Assembly: GCA_937954195.1 (NCBI GenBank)
Contig: CALFYR010000108.1
Span: 1-11,923, forward strand
Source of the DNA: an uncultured Dehalococcoidia bacterium
Lineage (GTDB): Bacteria > Chloroflexota > Dehalococcoidia > Tepidiformales > Tepidiformaceae
Reading direction: 5' to 3'
Length of the DNA stretch: 11,923 bases
The notes beneath the pieces were generated by a model that worked only from the letters and a program-made list of their open reading frames with translations, did not search any database and was not told the origin of the DNA. The first letter of the stretch is position 1; every line of letters starts with the position of its first letter. Both the position numbers and the translations under genes were made by a program. Shown piece after piece: positions 1-6,077 of this stretch.

Positions 1-455
1 GCATCTGGGAAGGCGCCGAGAACGTGGTTGCGCTCGACGTTGCGCGCGCATCGGCACGAAACGGGGCGCACGAGGCGCTCTTCCGCGAACTTGCCGACCG
101 CCTTCGTGAGGTGCAGCACCCCGAGGTGCGGCCCCACGCCGCCCTCGTGGCAAACGCTATCCCGGTCGTGAAAGCGCACCTGGAGCGACTGCTGAACGCG
201 GACGAGACTACGCGGGAGGCAAGGATGGCGGCAATGTGCGATCGGCTCGCCGCGCTGGTGTGCAGCGCTCTGCTGGTTGCGGAAGCGGACCACGAGGCGA
301 ACAACGGGCAGGGTTTCGGCAAGCTGCTCGTGGCCACCGAGTATCGGAAGCGGTACCTCGAACGCGCAGACCCCCTTGAGTACGGCGATGCGGGTGTCCT
401 CTGGCTGGATGCGCTGGTGGATGGCGGCGACGTGCCCGCTGCGGCTGCTGGCTAG
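1..455 (+). CDS. Acyl-CoA dehydrogenase-family protein, C-terminal fragment (5' end outside the window)
   Basis: The frame is open from base 3 and gives 150 residues before a TAG at 453-455. It begins IWEGAENVVALDVARA, which matches the 'IWEGT.N...LD..RA' signature at the start of the last helical part of acyl-CoA dehydrogenases, close to the AidB/isovaleryl-CoA dehydrogenase branch. The rest is all alpha-helical and Ala/Leu/Glu-rich, as expected for the C-terminal four-helix FAD-binding bundle. Such enzymes oxidise acyl-CoA thioesters at the alpha-beta carbons with FAD and pass electrons to electron-transfer flavoprotein in the cytoplasm. AidB-like members may bind DNA instead. The FAD pocket and the catalytic base cannot be assessed because most of the protein lies to the left. 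An internal GTG at 24 is not the real start. The Uma2-family gene follows after 20 bases on the same strand. Family call fairly sure; substrate unknown. Confidence 0.78.
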   Translation, partial: IWEGAENVVALDVARASARNGAHEALFRELADRLREVQHPEVRPHAALVANAIPVVKAHLERLLNADETTREARMAAMCDRLAALVCSALLVAEADHEANNGQGFGKLLVATEYRKRYLERADPLEYGDAGVLWLDALVDGGDVPAAAAG

Positions 456-475
456 CGCGGTGGTAGACTGGGTTC

Positions 476-1129
476 ATGGCGCAAACACAGACCCGTAAGC
501 CGGTGCGCGCACCCGCCCCGGAAGCGTTGCCGCCGCTGTGCAACGGCGATAGGCTCTCGCGGGCGGAGTTTGAGCGCCGTTGGGACCTGCACCCGGATAT
601 CAAGAAGGCGGAACTTATCGATGGCCAGGTGTACCTCGAGGTGACAGTCGGACCGCAACACGCTGCGGCGCACACGCGGCTCATGACGTTCCTGGGTGTC
701 TTTGCGGCTGGCAATCCCGCCTGCATGGTCTTTGACAACGTGACCGTGAGGATGCCGGGCGAGGACGAGGTTCAGCCAGATGCCGCGGGGCTGGTCGATG
801 GTAGCGGGAAGGCCTCTCTCCATGATGACGCCGTCGAAGGCATCCCCGAATTCGTCGCCGAGATTGCTGCGAGTTTCGCTTCGTACGACCTCCACGCCAA
901 GCGCGACCTCTATGAGCGCGCCGGAGTCCAGGAATACCTGGTCTGGCAGATCTTCGAAGAGCGCATCGACTGGTGGGAGCTGGTGGACGGCAAGTATCAG
1001 CCGCTGGAATTGACGAACGGCATCTTCGAAAGCAAGGTCTTCCCCGGGCTTCGGCTCGCAGCGTTCGCGATGCTCAACGGCGATATGGCGGCAGTCCTGC
1101 GCGAGGTCGCTCCCGCATCAGCCGAATGA
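476..1129 (+). CDS. Uma2-family (DUF820) restriction-endonuclease-like protein
   Basis: This encodes 217 residues, a normal length for Uma2 proteins (about 180-220). The family has a PD-(D/E)XK nuclease-like fold. It is abundant in Cyanobacteria and Chloroflexota, and its biological role is mostly unproven. Visible family landmarks are an N-terminal 'ELIDGQVY' strand-turn (residues 46-53), a QPD motif with Asp102 in the usual 'PD' position, and 'EFVAEIAASFASYDLHAKRDLY' split as EFVAEIAAS (125-133) plus the helix carrying Lys142. After that come AGVQEYLVW (149-157) and a C-terminal strand pair ending near 'SKVFPGLRL' (186-194). Asp102, Glu129 and Lys142 are the expected active-site set. Residues 1-25 are a basic, Pro/Ala-rich tail outside the fold. 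The TGA stop overlaps the ATG of the HAD gene (ATGA), so translation of the two is probably coupled. No clear Shine-Dalgarno precedes the ATG. Confidence 0.88.
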   Translation: MAQTQTRKPVRAPAPEALPPLCNGDRLSRAEFERRWDLHPDIKKAELIDGQVYLEVTVGPQHAAAHTRLMTFLGVFAAGNPACMVFDNVTVRMPGEDEVQPDAAGLVDGSGKASLHDDAVEGIPEFVAEIAASFASYDLHAKRDLYERAGVQEYLVWQIFEERIDWWELVDGKYQPLELTNGIFESKVFPGLRLAAFAMLNGDMAAVLREVAPASAE

Positions 1130-1809
1130 CCATCAAGGCCGTCCTCTTCGATGTTGGCGGGCCGATCGATACCGAGGTCCAGGCCGAGGCACTCATCGAT
1201 TCCCAGATCCGTGCCGGGCTCGAGGCCGCGGGCGTCCAGGTGACCGACGAAGCGTTTCGCGAGGCAAACGAGTGGGCGGTGGCGAGTTACGCGCCGGACG
1301 CGTACAGCGCCATCATCTGGCGGCTGTGCGGTGGGGATGAGCGCATAGCCCGCGAGGTGCGCATGTTCAGCTCGCTTGGTCGCGTGTTCGAACTGCGTGA
1401 CGGAATGCCGGAGCTGCTTCACGACCTGCATCGCGCTGGATTGAAGCTGGGACTCGCGGCCAATCAGCCGCTGCGAGTCATCGAACAGCTGGACGAGTTC
1501 GGGATTGGCCACCTCTTCCACCACCGCGAGGTCAGCGGCCACCACGGCTTCCGCAAGCCCGATGTCCGCCTCTTCCTGCGTGCCTGTGAGGACCTCCACG
1601 TGGAGCCCGGCGAGTGCGTGATGGTTGGCGACCGCATCGACAACGACATCTTTCCAGCAAGGCTGCTCGGCATGCGGACGGTCTTGTTCCGCACGGGGCG
1701 TCACATCAACCAGCAGCCACGGTCCGTCGATGAGGTGCCTGATCAAGAGGTCCACGACGTGGCGGGCCTGCGGTCGGCGCTCGCCGCGATGAGCGGCCGG
1801 ACGCTCTAA
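1126..1809 (+). CDS. HAD-superfamily hydrolase-like protein with altered catalytic motifs
   Basis: This encodes 227 residues. The start is set by the ATG at 1126, which overlaps the Uma2 stop and yields MTIKAVLFDVGG, the first beta-strand and motif I of a subfamily IA HAD protein. Residues about 15-90 form the helical cap. Motif I is D9-V-G-G-P-I-D-T: the nucleophile Asp9 is present, but the second Asp (the usual general acid/base) is Gly11. Motif II 'LGLAANQ' has Ala111 or Ala112 where Ser/Thr is usual, with Asn113 kept. Motif III Lys144 (FRKPD) and motif IV GDRIDND (168-174) are intact. Typical members are cytoplasmic phosphatases, dehalogenases or phosphomutases acting through an aspartyl intermediate. 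With two catalytic positions changed, classical phosphatase activity is doubtful, although D-x-G-G variants are known in the superfamily. The gene meets the GH3 gene tail to tail with a 4-base overlap. Fold call secure; activity unknown. Confidence 0.87.
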   Translation: MTIKAVLFDVGGPIDTEVQAEALIDSQIRAGLEAAGVQVTDEAFREANEWAVASYAPDAYSAIIWRLCGGDERIAREVRMFSSLGRVFELRDGMPELLHDLHRAGLKLGLAANQPLRVIEQLDEFGIGHLFHHREVSGHHGFRKPDVRLFLRACEDLHVEPGECVMVGDRIDNDIFPARLLGMRTVLFRTGRHINQQPRSVDEVPDQEVHDVAGLRSALAAMSGRTL

Positions 1810-4262
1810 GCGAGCCGGAGCGGCAACTCGGCCGCGAACTTCGCCGAAGACCAGCCCACCGAGACGGTGAAGTCCCCGGGTTCGGCGACCCAGCGGTTCA
1901 CGCGCGGGTCCCACGCCTGGAACGCTCGCGGCTCAAGCGTGATGGCGACCGCACGCCGTTCGCCTGGTTCGAGACGAACTTTCTGAAAGCCTTTGAGTTC
2001 CTTTACGGGTCGTAGCAAGCTCGATTCGAGGTCACTCACGTAGACCTGCACAACGTCGCTCCCGGCTCGGTCGCCGGTGTTCACGACATCCAGGTGCACG
2101 GTGACCGCGTCGCCCTCGCGCACCTCCTCGCGATCGAGGCGAACGTTTTCGTAGGCGAAGGTCGTGTAGCTCAGGCCGTGGCCGAAGGGAAACAGCGGTT
2201 CGGCTCCCGTGCGGCCGAAGGCACGGTAGCCGACGAAGATGTCCTCTCCGTAATGCACCTCGCCCGCCTCGCCGGGATACGTCAGGTGCGAGGGGTGGTC
2301 CTCGACGCGATGCGCAAAGGTCGTCGGCAGGCGGCCGCCGGGTTCGGAGTTCCCGGTCAGCACGTCCGCGAGCGAGTCGCCGCCTTCCTGGCCGGGGTAC
2401 CACGCCTGCAGGACGGCTCCTGCCCCATCGAGCCAGGGCATGGCGACCGGTGACCCGGCATTGATGACGACGACCGTATTTGGGTTCGCGGCAGTGACGG
2501 CCGAGATGAGCTCGTCCTGGTCACCCGGGAGGGAGAGGCTGACGCGGTCCGTCCCTTCGGTCTCCCAATCGGCGTTCAGCCCCGCGACCAGTACGACGGC
2601 GTCCGCACGCCTGGCGAGTTCGACGGCCCGCTCGATGCCGTTGTGCGGTTCGGGCATGCGGCAGCCAACCATCACGCCGGGGATCATGGCGCGGGCGGGC
2701 GCCTGGTATTCGAGCACGAGTTCGCGCGTTTCGCCCGCATCCAGGCCAACGTCGATGCCGATCTCTTCGCTTCCCTGCCCGTAGAACGAACGCCCCGGCC
2801 GCTGCTCGGTCCAGTTGTCGAGCACGAGTTGGCCATCGATGAGCAGCCTGCTGAGGCCGGAACTGGTGAGCGTGAAGCGGTAGGCGCCGGTCGCCGGCGC
2901 TGTGAACACCGCGCGAGCGCGGAGCGTGAACTGTCCGGTGATCCCGGCCGGCCGGGTCGTCCCCAGCCAGCGGAACTCCATTCGCCGCGCGGTCCGCCGG
3001 AGGACGGGTTCGCCTTCGAAGTCCGGGTTGTCGAAGTACTGGACCTCGACGCCGGGTGTGCCCGCACTCGCCTCCATATGCCGGGCGAGCGTGGGTGTCC
3101 GCCGATGGATGCGGCAGCCAGCCTCGAACTCCACGTTCACACCCGGGCCCAGCGCTTCGCGCAGCGCGTCGAGGAACGGCCGTTCGTGGTGGGGTTCCAC
3201 ACGCGAGCTGCCGCCGCCCTGGATGCAGAGGTCGTCGCCGTTCGGCCCGATGACCGCGATGAGCGATCCGTCCGGCGGCTGGAGCGGCAGGAGGCTGTTC
3301 TCGTTCTTCAGCAGCACCATCGCTTCGCTGGCAGCGCGGCGAATGATCGCGTGGTGTTCGGGCCGGTCCTCCGACGTTTCGTCCATCCCGGACGGCTGTT
3401 CGAACACGCCAGTCCGGATGGCGAGCCGCAGGAGGCGGCGCACTTTCTCATCGATGACGGCCTCGCTTACCTCGCCGGCGTCAACGGCTGTTCCAAGCCG
3501 CGAGCCGAAGTGGTAGCCGGGCCCGGGCATTTCCAGGTCCAACCCGGCATTCGCCGAGGCGACGGTGCTTTTCGTGCCCCACCAGTCCGACATAACGAGT
3601 CCATCGAACTCCCACTCGTCTTTGAGAATGGAAAGGGTCCGTTCGTTCTCCGCCGCGAAGGTGCCGTTGATGCGGTTGTAGGAGGTCATGATCGCCCAGG
3701 CGTTCGCCTCTTTCACGGCCGCTTCGAAGGGCGGCAGGTAGATCTCCCGGAGCGCGCGGTCGCGGACTTCCGAGCTGATGGTCATGCGCTCGAACTCGGA
3801 GTCGTTGCAGATGAAGTGCTTCACCGTGGCCGCCACACCCTGGCTTTGCACGCCCCGAACGAACGCCACCGCCATGCGGGCCGTCAGGTACGGGTCTTCG
3901 GAGTAGCACTCGAAGTTGCGCCCCGCGAGCGGATGGCGGTGGATGTTCACGGTGGGCGCGAGCTGGACCGTCGCCTGCTTGGTGCGCGCCTCCTGGCCGA
4001 TGGCGGCCGCCGCTTCGCGGACGAGTTCCGGGTCCCAGGTTGCGCCCATGGCCGTGCCACAGGGAAAGCAGGCAGAAGTGTTCTCGCCGAAGGTGCCGCC
4101 GCGGGCGCCGTTCGGCCCATCGGTGACCTTGACCGCCGGGATGCCGACGCGCGGGATCGCGTGGGTGTGCCACGCATCGGCACCCGCGCAGAGCGTGAGC
4201 TTCTCTTCGAGCGTGAGTTGGGAAAGCAGCGATTCGACGCGCGCTTCGGTGGATTCAGGCAT
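1806..4262 (-). CDS. Glycoside hydrolase family 3 beta-glucosidase with inserted PA14 domain
   Basis: This encodes 818 residues, the usual size of PA14-containing GH3 enzymes. Domain order is: (beta/alpha)8 barrel, residues about 10-290; alpha/beta sandwich from about 310, interrupted by a PA14 lectin-like insert at about 395-533 and resuming at about 540-665; fibronectin-III-like C-terminal domain at about 705-815. Substrate-pocket residues visible are Asp48 (TDGPNG), Arg115/Glu118 (AGRNFE), Lys148-His149 (KHF) and Asn153. The nucleophile is Asp226 in VMSDWW. The acid/base should be a Glu in the loop DWETEGTDR (Glu567 or Glu569). Such enzymes release glucose or other sugars from the non-reducing ends of beta-glycosides, and the PA14 insert narrows the pocket toward short oligosaccharides or aglycone glycosides. 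There is no signal peptide, so it should act in the cytoplasm on imported sugars. A GGAG stands 7 bases before the ATG. It lies 40 bases after the HTH-VOC regulator on the same strand. Confidence 0.95.
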   Translation of the reverse strand: MPESTEARVESLLSQLTLEEKLTLCAGADAWHTHAIPRVGIPAVKVTDGPNGARGGTFGENTSACFPCGTAMGATWDPELVREAAAAIGQEARTKQATVQLAPTVNIHRHPLAGRNFECYSEDPYLTARMAVAFVRGVQSQGVAATVKHFICNDSEFERMTISSEVRDRALREIYLPPFEAAVKEANAWAIMTSYNRINGTFAAENERTLSILKDEWEFDGLVMSDWWGTKSTVASANAGLDLEMPGPGYHFGSRLGTAVDAGEVSEAVIDEKVRRLLRLAIRTGVFEQPSGMDETSEDRPEHHAIIRRAASEAMVLLKNENSLLPLQPPDGSLIAVIGPNGDDLCIQGGGSSRVEPHHERPFLDALREALGPGVNVEFEAGCRIHRRTPTLARHMEASAGTPGVEVQYFDNPDFEGEPVLRRTARRMEFRWLGTTRPAGITGQFTLRARAVFTAPATGAYRFTLTSSGLSRLLIDGQLVLDNWTEQRPGRSFYGQGSEEIGIDVGLDAGETRELVLEYQAPARAMIPGVMVGCRMPEPHNGIERAVELARRADAVVLVAGLNADWETEGTDRVSLSLPGDQDELISAVTAANPNTVVVINAGSPVAMPWLDGAGAVLQAWYPGQEGGDSLADVLTGNSEPGGRLPTTFAHRVEDHPSHLTYPGEAGEVHYGEDIFVGYRAFGRTGAEPLFPFGHGLSYTTFAYENVRLDREEVREGDAVTVHLDVVNTGDRAGSDVVQVYVSDLESSLLRPVKELKGFQKVRLEPGERRAVAITLEPRAFQAWDPRVNRWVAEPGDFTVSVGWSSAKFAAELPLRLA

Positions 4263-4290
4263 GGGGGCGCTCCGGGATTGGGTGGCCCGG

Positions 4291-4296
4291 AGTATA
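4291..4296 (-). promoter_or_regulatory. Possible -10 element (TATACT) for the GH3 gene
   Basis: In the 40-base gap between the HTH-VOC gene and the GH3 gene the minus strand reads TATACT, one base off the TATAAT consensus, about 28 bases before the GH3 ATG. No convincing TTGACA-like -35 lies 16-18 bases upstream. It could give the GH3 gene its own transcript, or be chance. Low confidence. Confidence 0.3.
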
Positions 4297-4302
4297 GCCC
4301 CG

Positions 4303-4923
4303 CTAGCCCGGCTTCACCGCCGACATGAGCGCCAGCGTGTTGCCTTCCGGGTCCGAGAAGAACGACATCCATTCCTCCGTGCCGTCTTCGTGCCGGTGAA
4401 TCATGTGCGGTTCGCCGGTGAACGTGACGCCCTTTCCCTTCAGCGCCGCGGTCGTTGCGTGGATATCGGCCACCGTGAAGTAGAGGACCGAGTTGCCGTG
4501 GCCCTGGGCCTCGGGCAAGGCATCGACGAACAGGCGCGTCCCGTCGCAATCGAAGAAAGCGAGCTGGCCGAACGTGTACAGGTGCTTCATCCCGAGCGTG
4601 TCGCGGAAGAACGTTACGGCGGTCTCGATGTCTTTCACCGTGTGGGCAACCTGGCCGATGTGGCCGAGAGCGACGGCGGATTCGGTTGTGGGCATGCTGG
4701 TACTCCTGTGGTGCAACGGCAGACCTTGCCAGTGGCGGATGGCCTGCCGGTCCGGCAGCGCGAGCTTGCTGCGAATGTTCTCCAGGTGGAACTTCACGGC
4801 ATCGACCGTGGTGTTCCGCTGTAGCGCGATGCGGCGGTTCGTCATGCCGTGGCGAACCATGTGCACCACCTCCCATTCGGCGGGAGTCAGCACATCCGGT
4901 GATGGCGGCCGGCCGCGTTGCAT
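4303..4923 (-). CDS. LuxR-type HTH / VOC (glyoxalase-like) fusion protein
   Basis: This encodes 206 residues from the ATG at 4923, which gives MQRGRPPSPDVLTPAEWEVV. That is the usual beginning of a LuxR/GerE-like DNA-binding domain that I associate with Chloroflexota. The HTH spans residues about 11-67 (LTPAEWEVV, GMTN..IA, DAVKFHLENIRSKL). A 20-residue linker leads to a VOC/glyoxalase-fold domain at about 88-202, with 'GQVAHTVKDIETAVTFF' (His94 at the usual first metal-ligand site), VADIHATTAAL and DPEGNTLALM. The last motif has Ala198 where metal-dependent VOC enzymes often carry Glu, so the domain may sense a ligand rather than catalyse. An in-frame ATG at 5052 would add 43 residues that do not resemble the family. 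No Shine-Dalgarno is seen before 4923, but a TATCAT lies 6 bases upstream, which would fit a leaderless mRNA. The gene runs toward the GH3 gene 40 bases away and may regulate it; that is inference. Confidence 0.85.
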   Translation of the reverse strand: MQRGRPPSPDVLTPAEWEVVHMVRHGMTNRRIALQRNTTVDAVKFHLENIRSKLALPDRQAIRHWQGLPLHHRSTSMPTTESAVALGHIGQVAHTVKDIETAVTFFRDTLGMKHLYTFGQLAFFDCDGTRLFVDALPEAQGHGNSVLYFTVADIHATTAALKGKGVTFTGEPHMIHRHEDGTEEWMSFFSDPEGNTLALMSAVKPG

Positions 4924-4929
4924 CCGCGG

Positions 4930-4935
4930 ATGATA
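4930..4935 (-). promoter_or_regulatory. Possible -10 element (TATCAT) for a leaderless HTH-VOC transcript
   Basis: The minus strand reads TATCAT and then six bases before the ATG at 4923. That spacing would place transcription start at or next to the A of the start codon, consistent with the absence of a Shine-Dalgarno. No clear -35 is seen. Inference only. Confidence 0.3.
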
Positions 4936-5054
4936 GCCAACACCCGGGCCGAATTTCCCTCCCCCTCCTGCCACGTCCGTTCGGTGTATTCCGTACTTCA
5001 CGTCACATAAGGGTCTGATCCGGGCAGGTTTTGCAGTGCGTTTACCGAACATAG

Positions 5055-5064
5055 GGGATATCCC
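5055..5064. promoter_or_regulatory. GGGATATCCC palindrome in the divergent intergenic region
   Basis: A perfect 10-base palindrome sits in the roughly 200-base region between the divergently transcribed HTH-VOC gene and the CAP-domain gene (4924-5126). Its place would suit an operator for a dimeric regulator, for example the adjacent LuxR-type HTH. A 10-base palindrome can occur by chance and no second copy was noticed. The rest of the region holds a purine-rich stretch (minus strand) and no convincing consensus promoter for the CAP gene. Confidence 0.2.
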
Positions 5065-5114
5065 GGTCGTTACTTACTAACAGCTTTCTTACTTTCGAAG
5101 TGGTGGCGCCCCCA

Positions 5115-5121
5115 GGGGAGG
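5115..5121 (+). promoter_or_regulatory. Shine-Dalgarno (GGGGAGG) that fixes a TTG start
   Basis: GGGGAGG ends five bases before TTG at 5127. This is the best ribosome binding site in the area and favours TTG over the in-frame GTG at 5100, which has no such site. Starting at TTG also gives a compact, typical signal peptide. Confidence 0.7.
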
Positions 5122-5126
5122 AATCC

Positions 5127-6023
5127 TTGACCACCAGGCTCACCTGGGTGCTCGGCGCAATCGCGCTGTGTACTCTCGCGTGGTTCGTGGCTGGTTCCCG
5201 GCCCGCCCACGCACTTTCGAATTGCGACGTTTCGGACTACAGCAACGATGCGGTGGAACAGGAGTTCCTCCGCCTGATGAACGCATACCGGGCGACCAAA
5301 GGCGCACCTGCGCTGACGGTTTCCCCTGCCCTGAACCGCTCGGCCACGTGGATGGCGACGGACCTCGGCAAGCGTCCCGCGTTGGCGCACAACGACTCGC
5401 TCGGACGGTCGCCCTGGGCGCGAATGCCCGACTGCGGCTACGCCATTCCCGGCGGCGAAAACCTCGCCGGCGGCCTGGCCTACGAATCCGCGAGCGCCGC
5501 GCTGGACGCGTGGAAGCGCTCGCCTTCCCACAACAGCGTCATGCTCGAAGCCGAGTTCACCGAAGTCGGCATCGCGCGCGTCTACACGGACGGCAGCCGC
5601 TACGGGTACTACTGGGTGACGAACTTTGGCTACGGTTCTGGCTCCAGCCAGCCCGCGGCCGCGACTGCGACGCCCGTCCCGCCGACTCCGGTGCCGACGA
5701 AGCCCCCGGCGGCCCTGAAGCCGGCCGCTCCGCCGCCTCCTCCACCGCCGCCAACGGCCACGCCGACCGAGGCGCCGGCGCAGATGACGGTCAAGCCCGG
5801 CCCGGCCTACTTTGCCTGGAACGGCCCAAAGACGATGCCGGCACAGGCGTTCGCGCCCGTGGCCAGTTCGCTCGCCGTCGTCTACGCGTGGGACCCATGG
5901 ACCGCCACATGGCTGCGCTGGAGCCCCCAGATGGAGCCAGAACTGCAGACACTGCAGGAACTCGTACCCGGCGGCCGGTACTGGGTGATTGCCCGGGCAT
6001 CCGTGGTGATCCCGCTGAAGTAG
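5127..6023 (+). CDS. Secreted CAP-domain (SCP/PR1, YkwD-like) protein
   Basis: This encodes 298 residues from TTG at 5127. Residues 1-29 are a signal peptide: Arg4, a hydrophobic core 'LTWVLGAIALCTLAWFVAG', and an Ala-His-Ala cleavage site before Leu30. The CAP domain covers about 40-168: EFLRLMNAYRA, His88 (LAHND), PGGENLAGG with Glu111, SPSHNSVML with His135, and YYWVTNFGYG. His88, Glu111 and His135 are the classical CAP pocket residues. Cys33 and Cys103 could form a disulfide. Residues about 175-218 are a Pro/Ala/Thr linker with an eight-proline run. Residues about 219-298 form a small Trp-rich domain (FAWNG, VVYAWDP, GGRYWVIA) of a kind I associate with secreted Chloroflexota proteins. 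Bacterial CAP proteins are exported and mostly of unknown function; some bind lipids or affect envelopes. The phosphotriesterase-family gene follows 54 bases later on the same strand. Family call strong; role unknown. Confidence 0.9.
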   Translation: MTTRLTWVLGAIALCTLAWFVAGSRPAHALSNCDVSDYSNDAVEQEFLRLMNAYRATKGAPALTVSPALNRSATWMATDLGKRPALAHNDSLGRSPWARMPDCGYAIPGGENLAGGLAYESASAALDAWKRSPSHNSVMLEAEFTEVGIARVYTDGSRYGYYWVTNFGYGSGSSQPAAATATPVPPTPVPTKPPAALKPAAPPPPPPPPTATPTEAPAQMTVKPGPAYFAWNGPKTMPAQAFAPVASSLAVVYAWDPWTATWLRWSPQMEPELQTLQELVPGGRYWVIARASVVIPLK

Positions 6024-6066
6024 CTGGCGCCTGCCGCCTCCCTTCGCGCACAATCAGCGCGCCGCA

Positions 6067-6071
6067 GGAGG
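6067..6071 (+). promoter_or_regulatory. Ribosome binding site (GGAGG) of the phosphotriesterase-family gene
   Basis: GGAGG with a six-base spacer precedes ATG at 6078. This confirms the start and indicates efficient initiation. Confidence 0.75.
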
Positions 6072-6077
6072 TGTTGG

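Noticed and set aside
997..1914. 305-residue minus-strand frame opposite the HAD-like gene
   Set aside because: It overlaps the real HAD-like and Uma2 genes, lacks motifs, and is composed as expected of an antisense shadow.
2643..4328. 561-residue open frame on the plus strand opposite the GH3 gene
   Set aside because: It mirrors the GH3 codons and is Arg/Gly/His-rich with no recognisable motif. Long antisense frames are expected in GC-rich DNA, and the GH3 protein has all its family motifs.
4924..5052. 43-residue N-terminal extension of the HTH-VOC protein from ATG at 5052
   Set aside because: The extension is low-complexity, unlike the family, and has no ribosome site. The MQRGRPP start matches what is usual for this HTH.
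5726..5762. CCG/CCT/CCA-rich tract as a DNA repeat element
   Set aside because: It is the coding sequence of the proline-rich linker in the CAP protein, with mixed proline codons rather than a regular nucleotide repeat.
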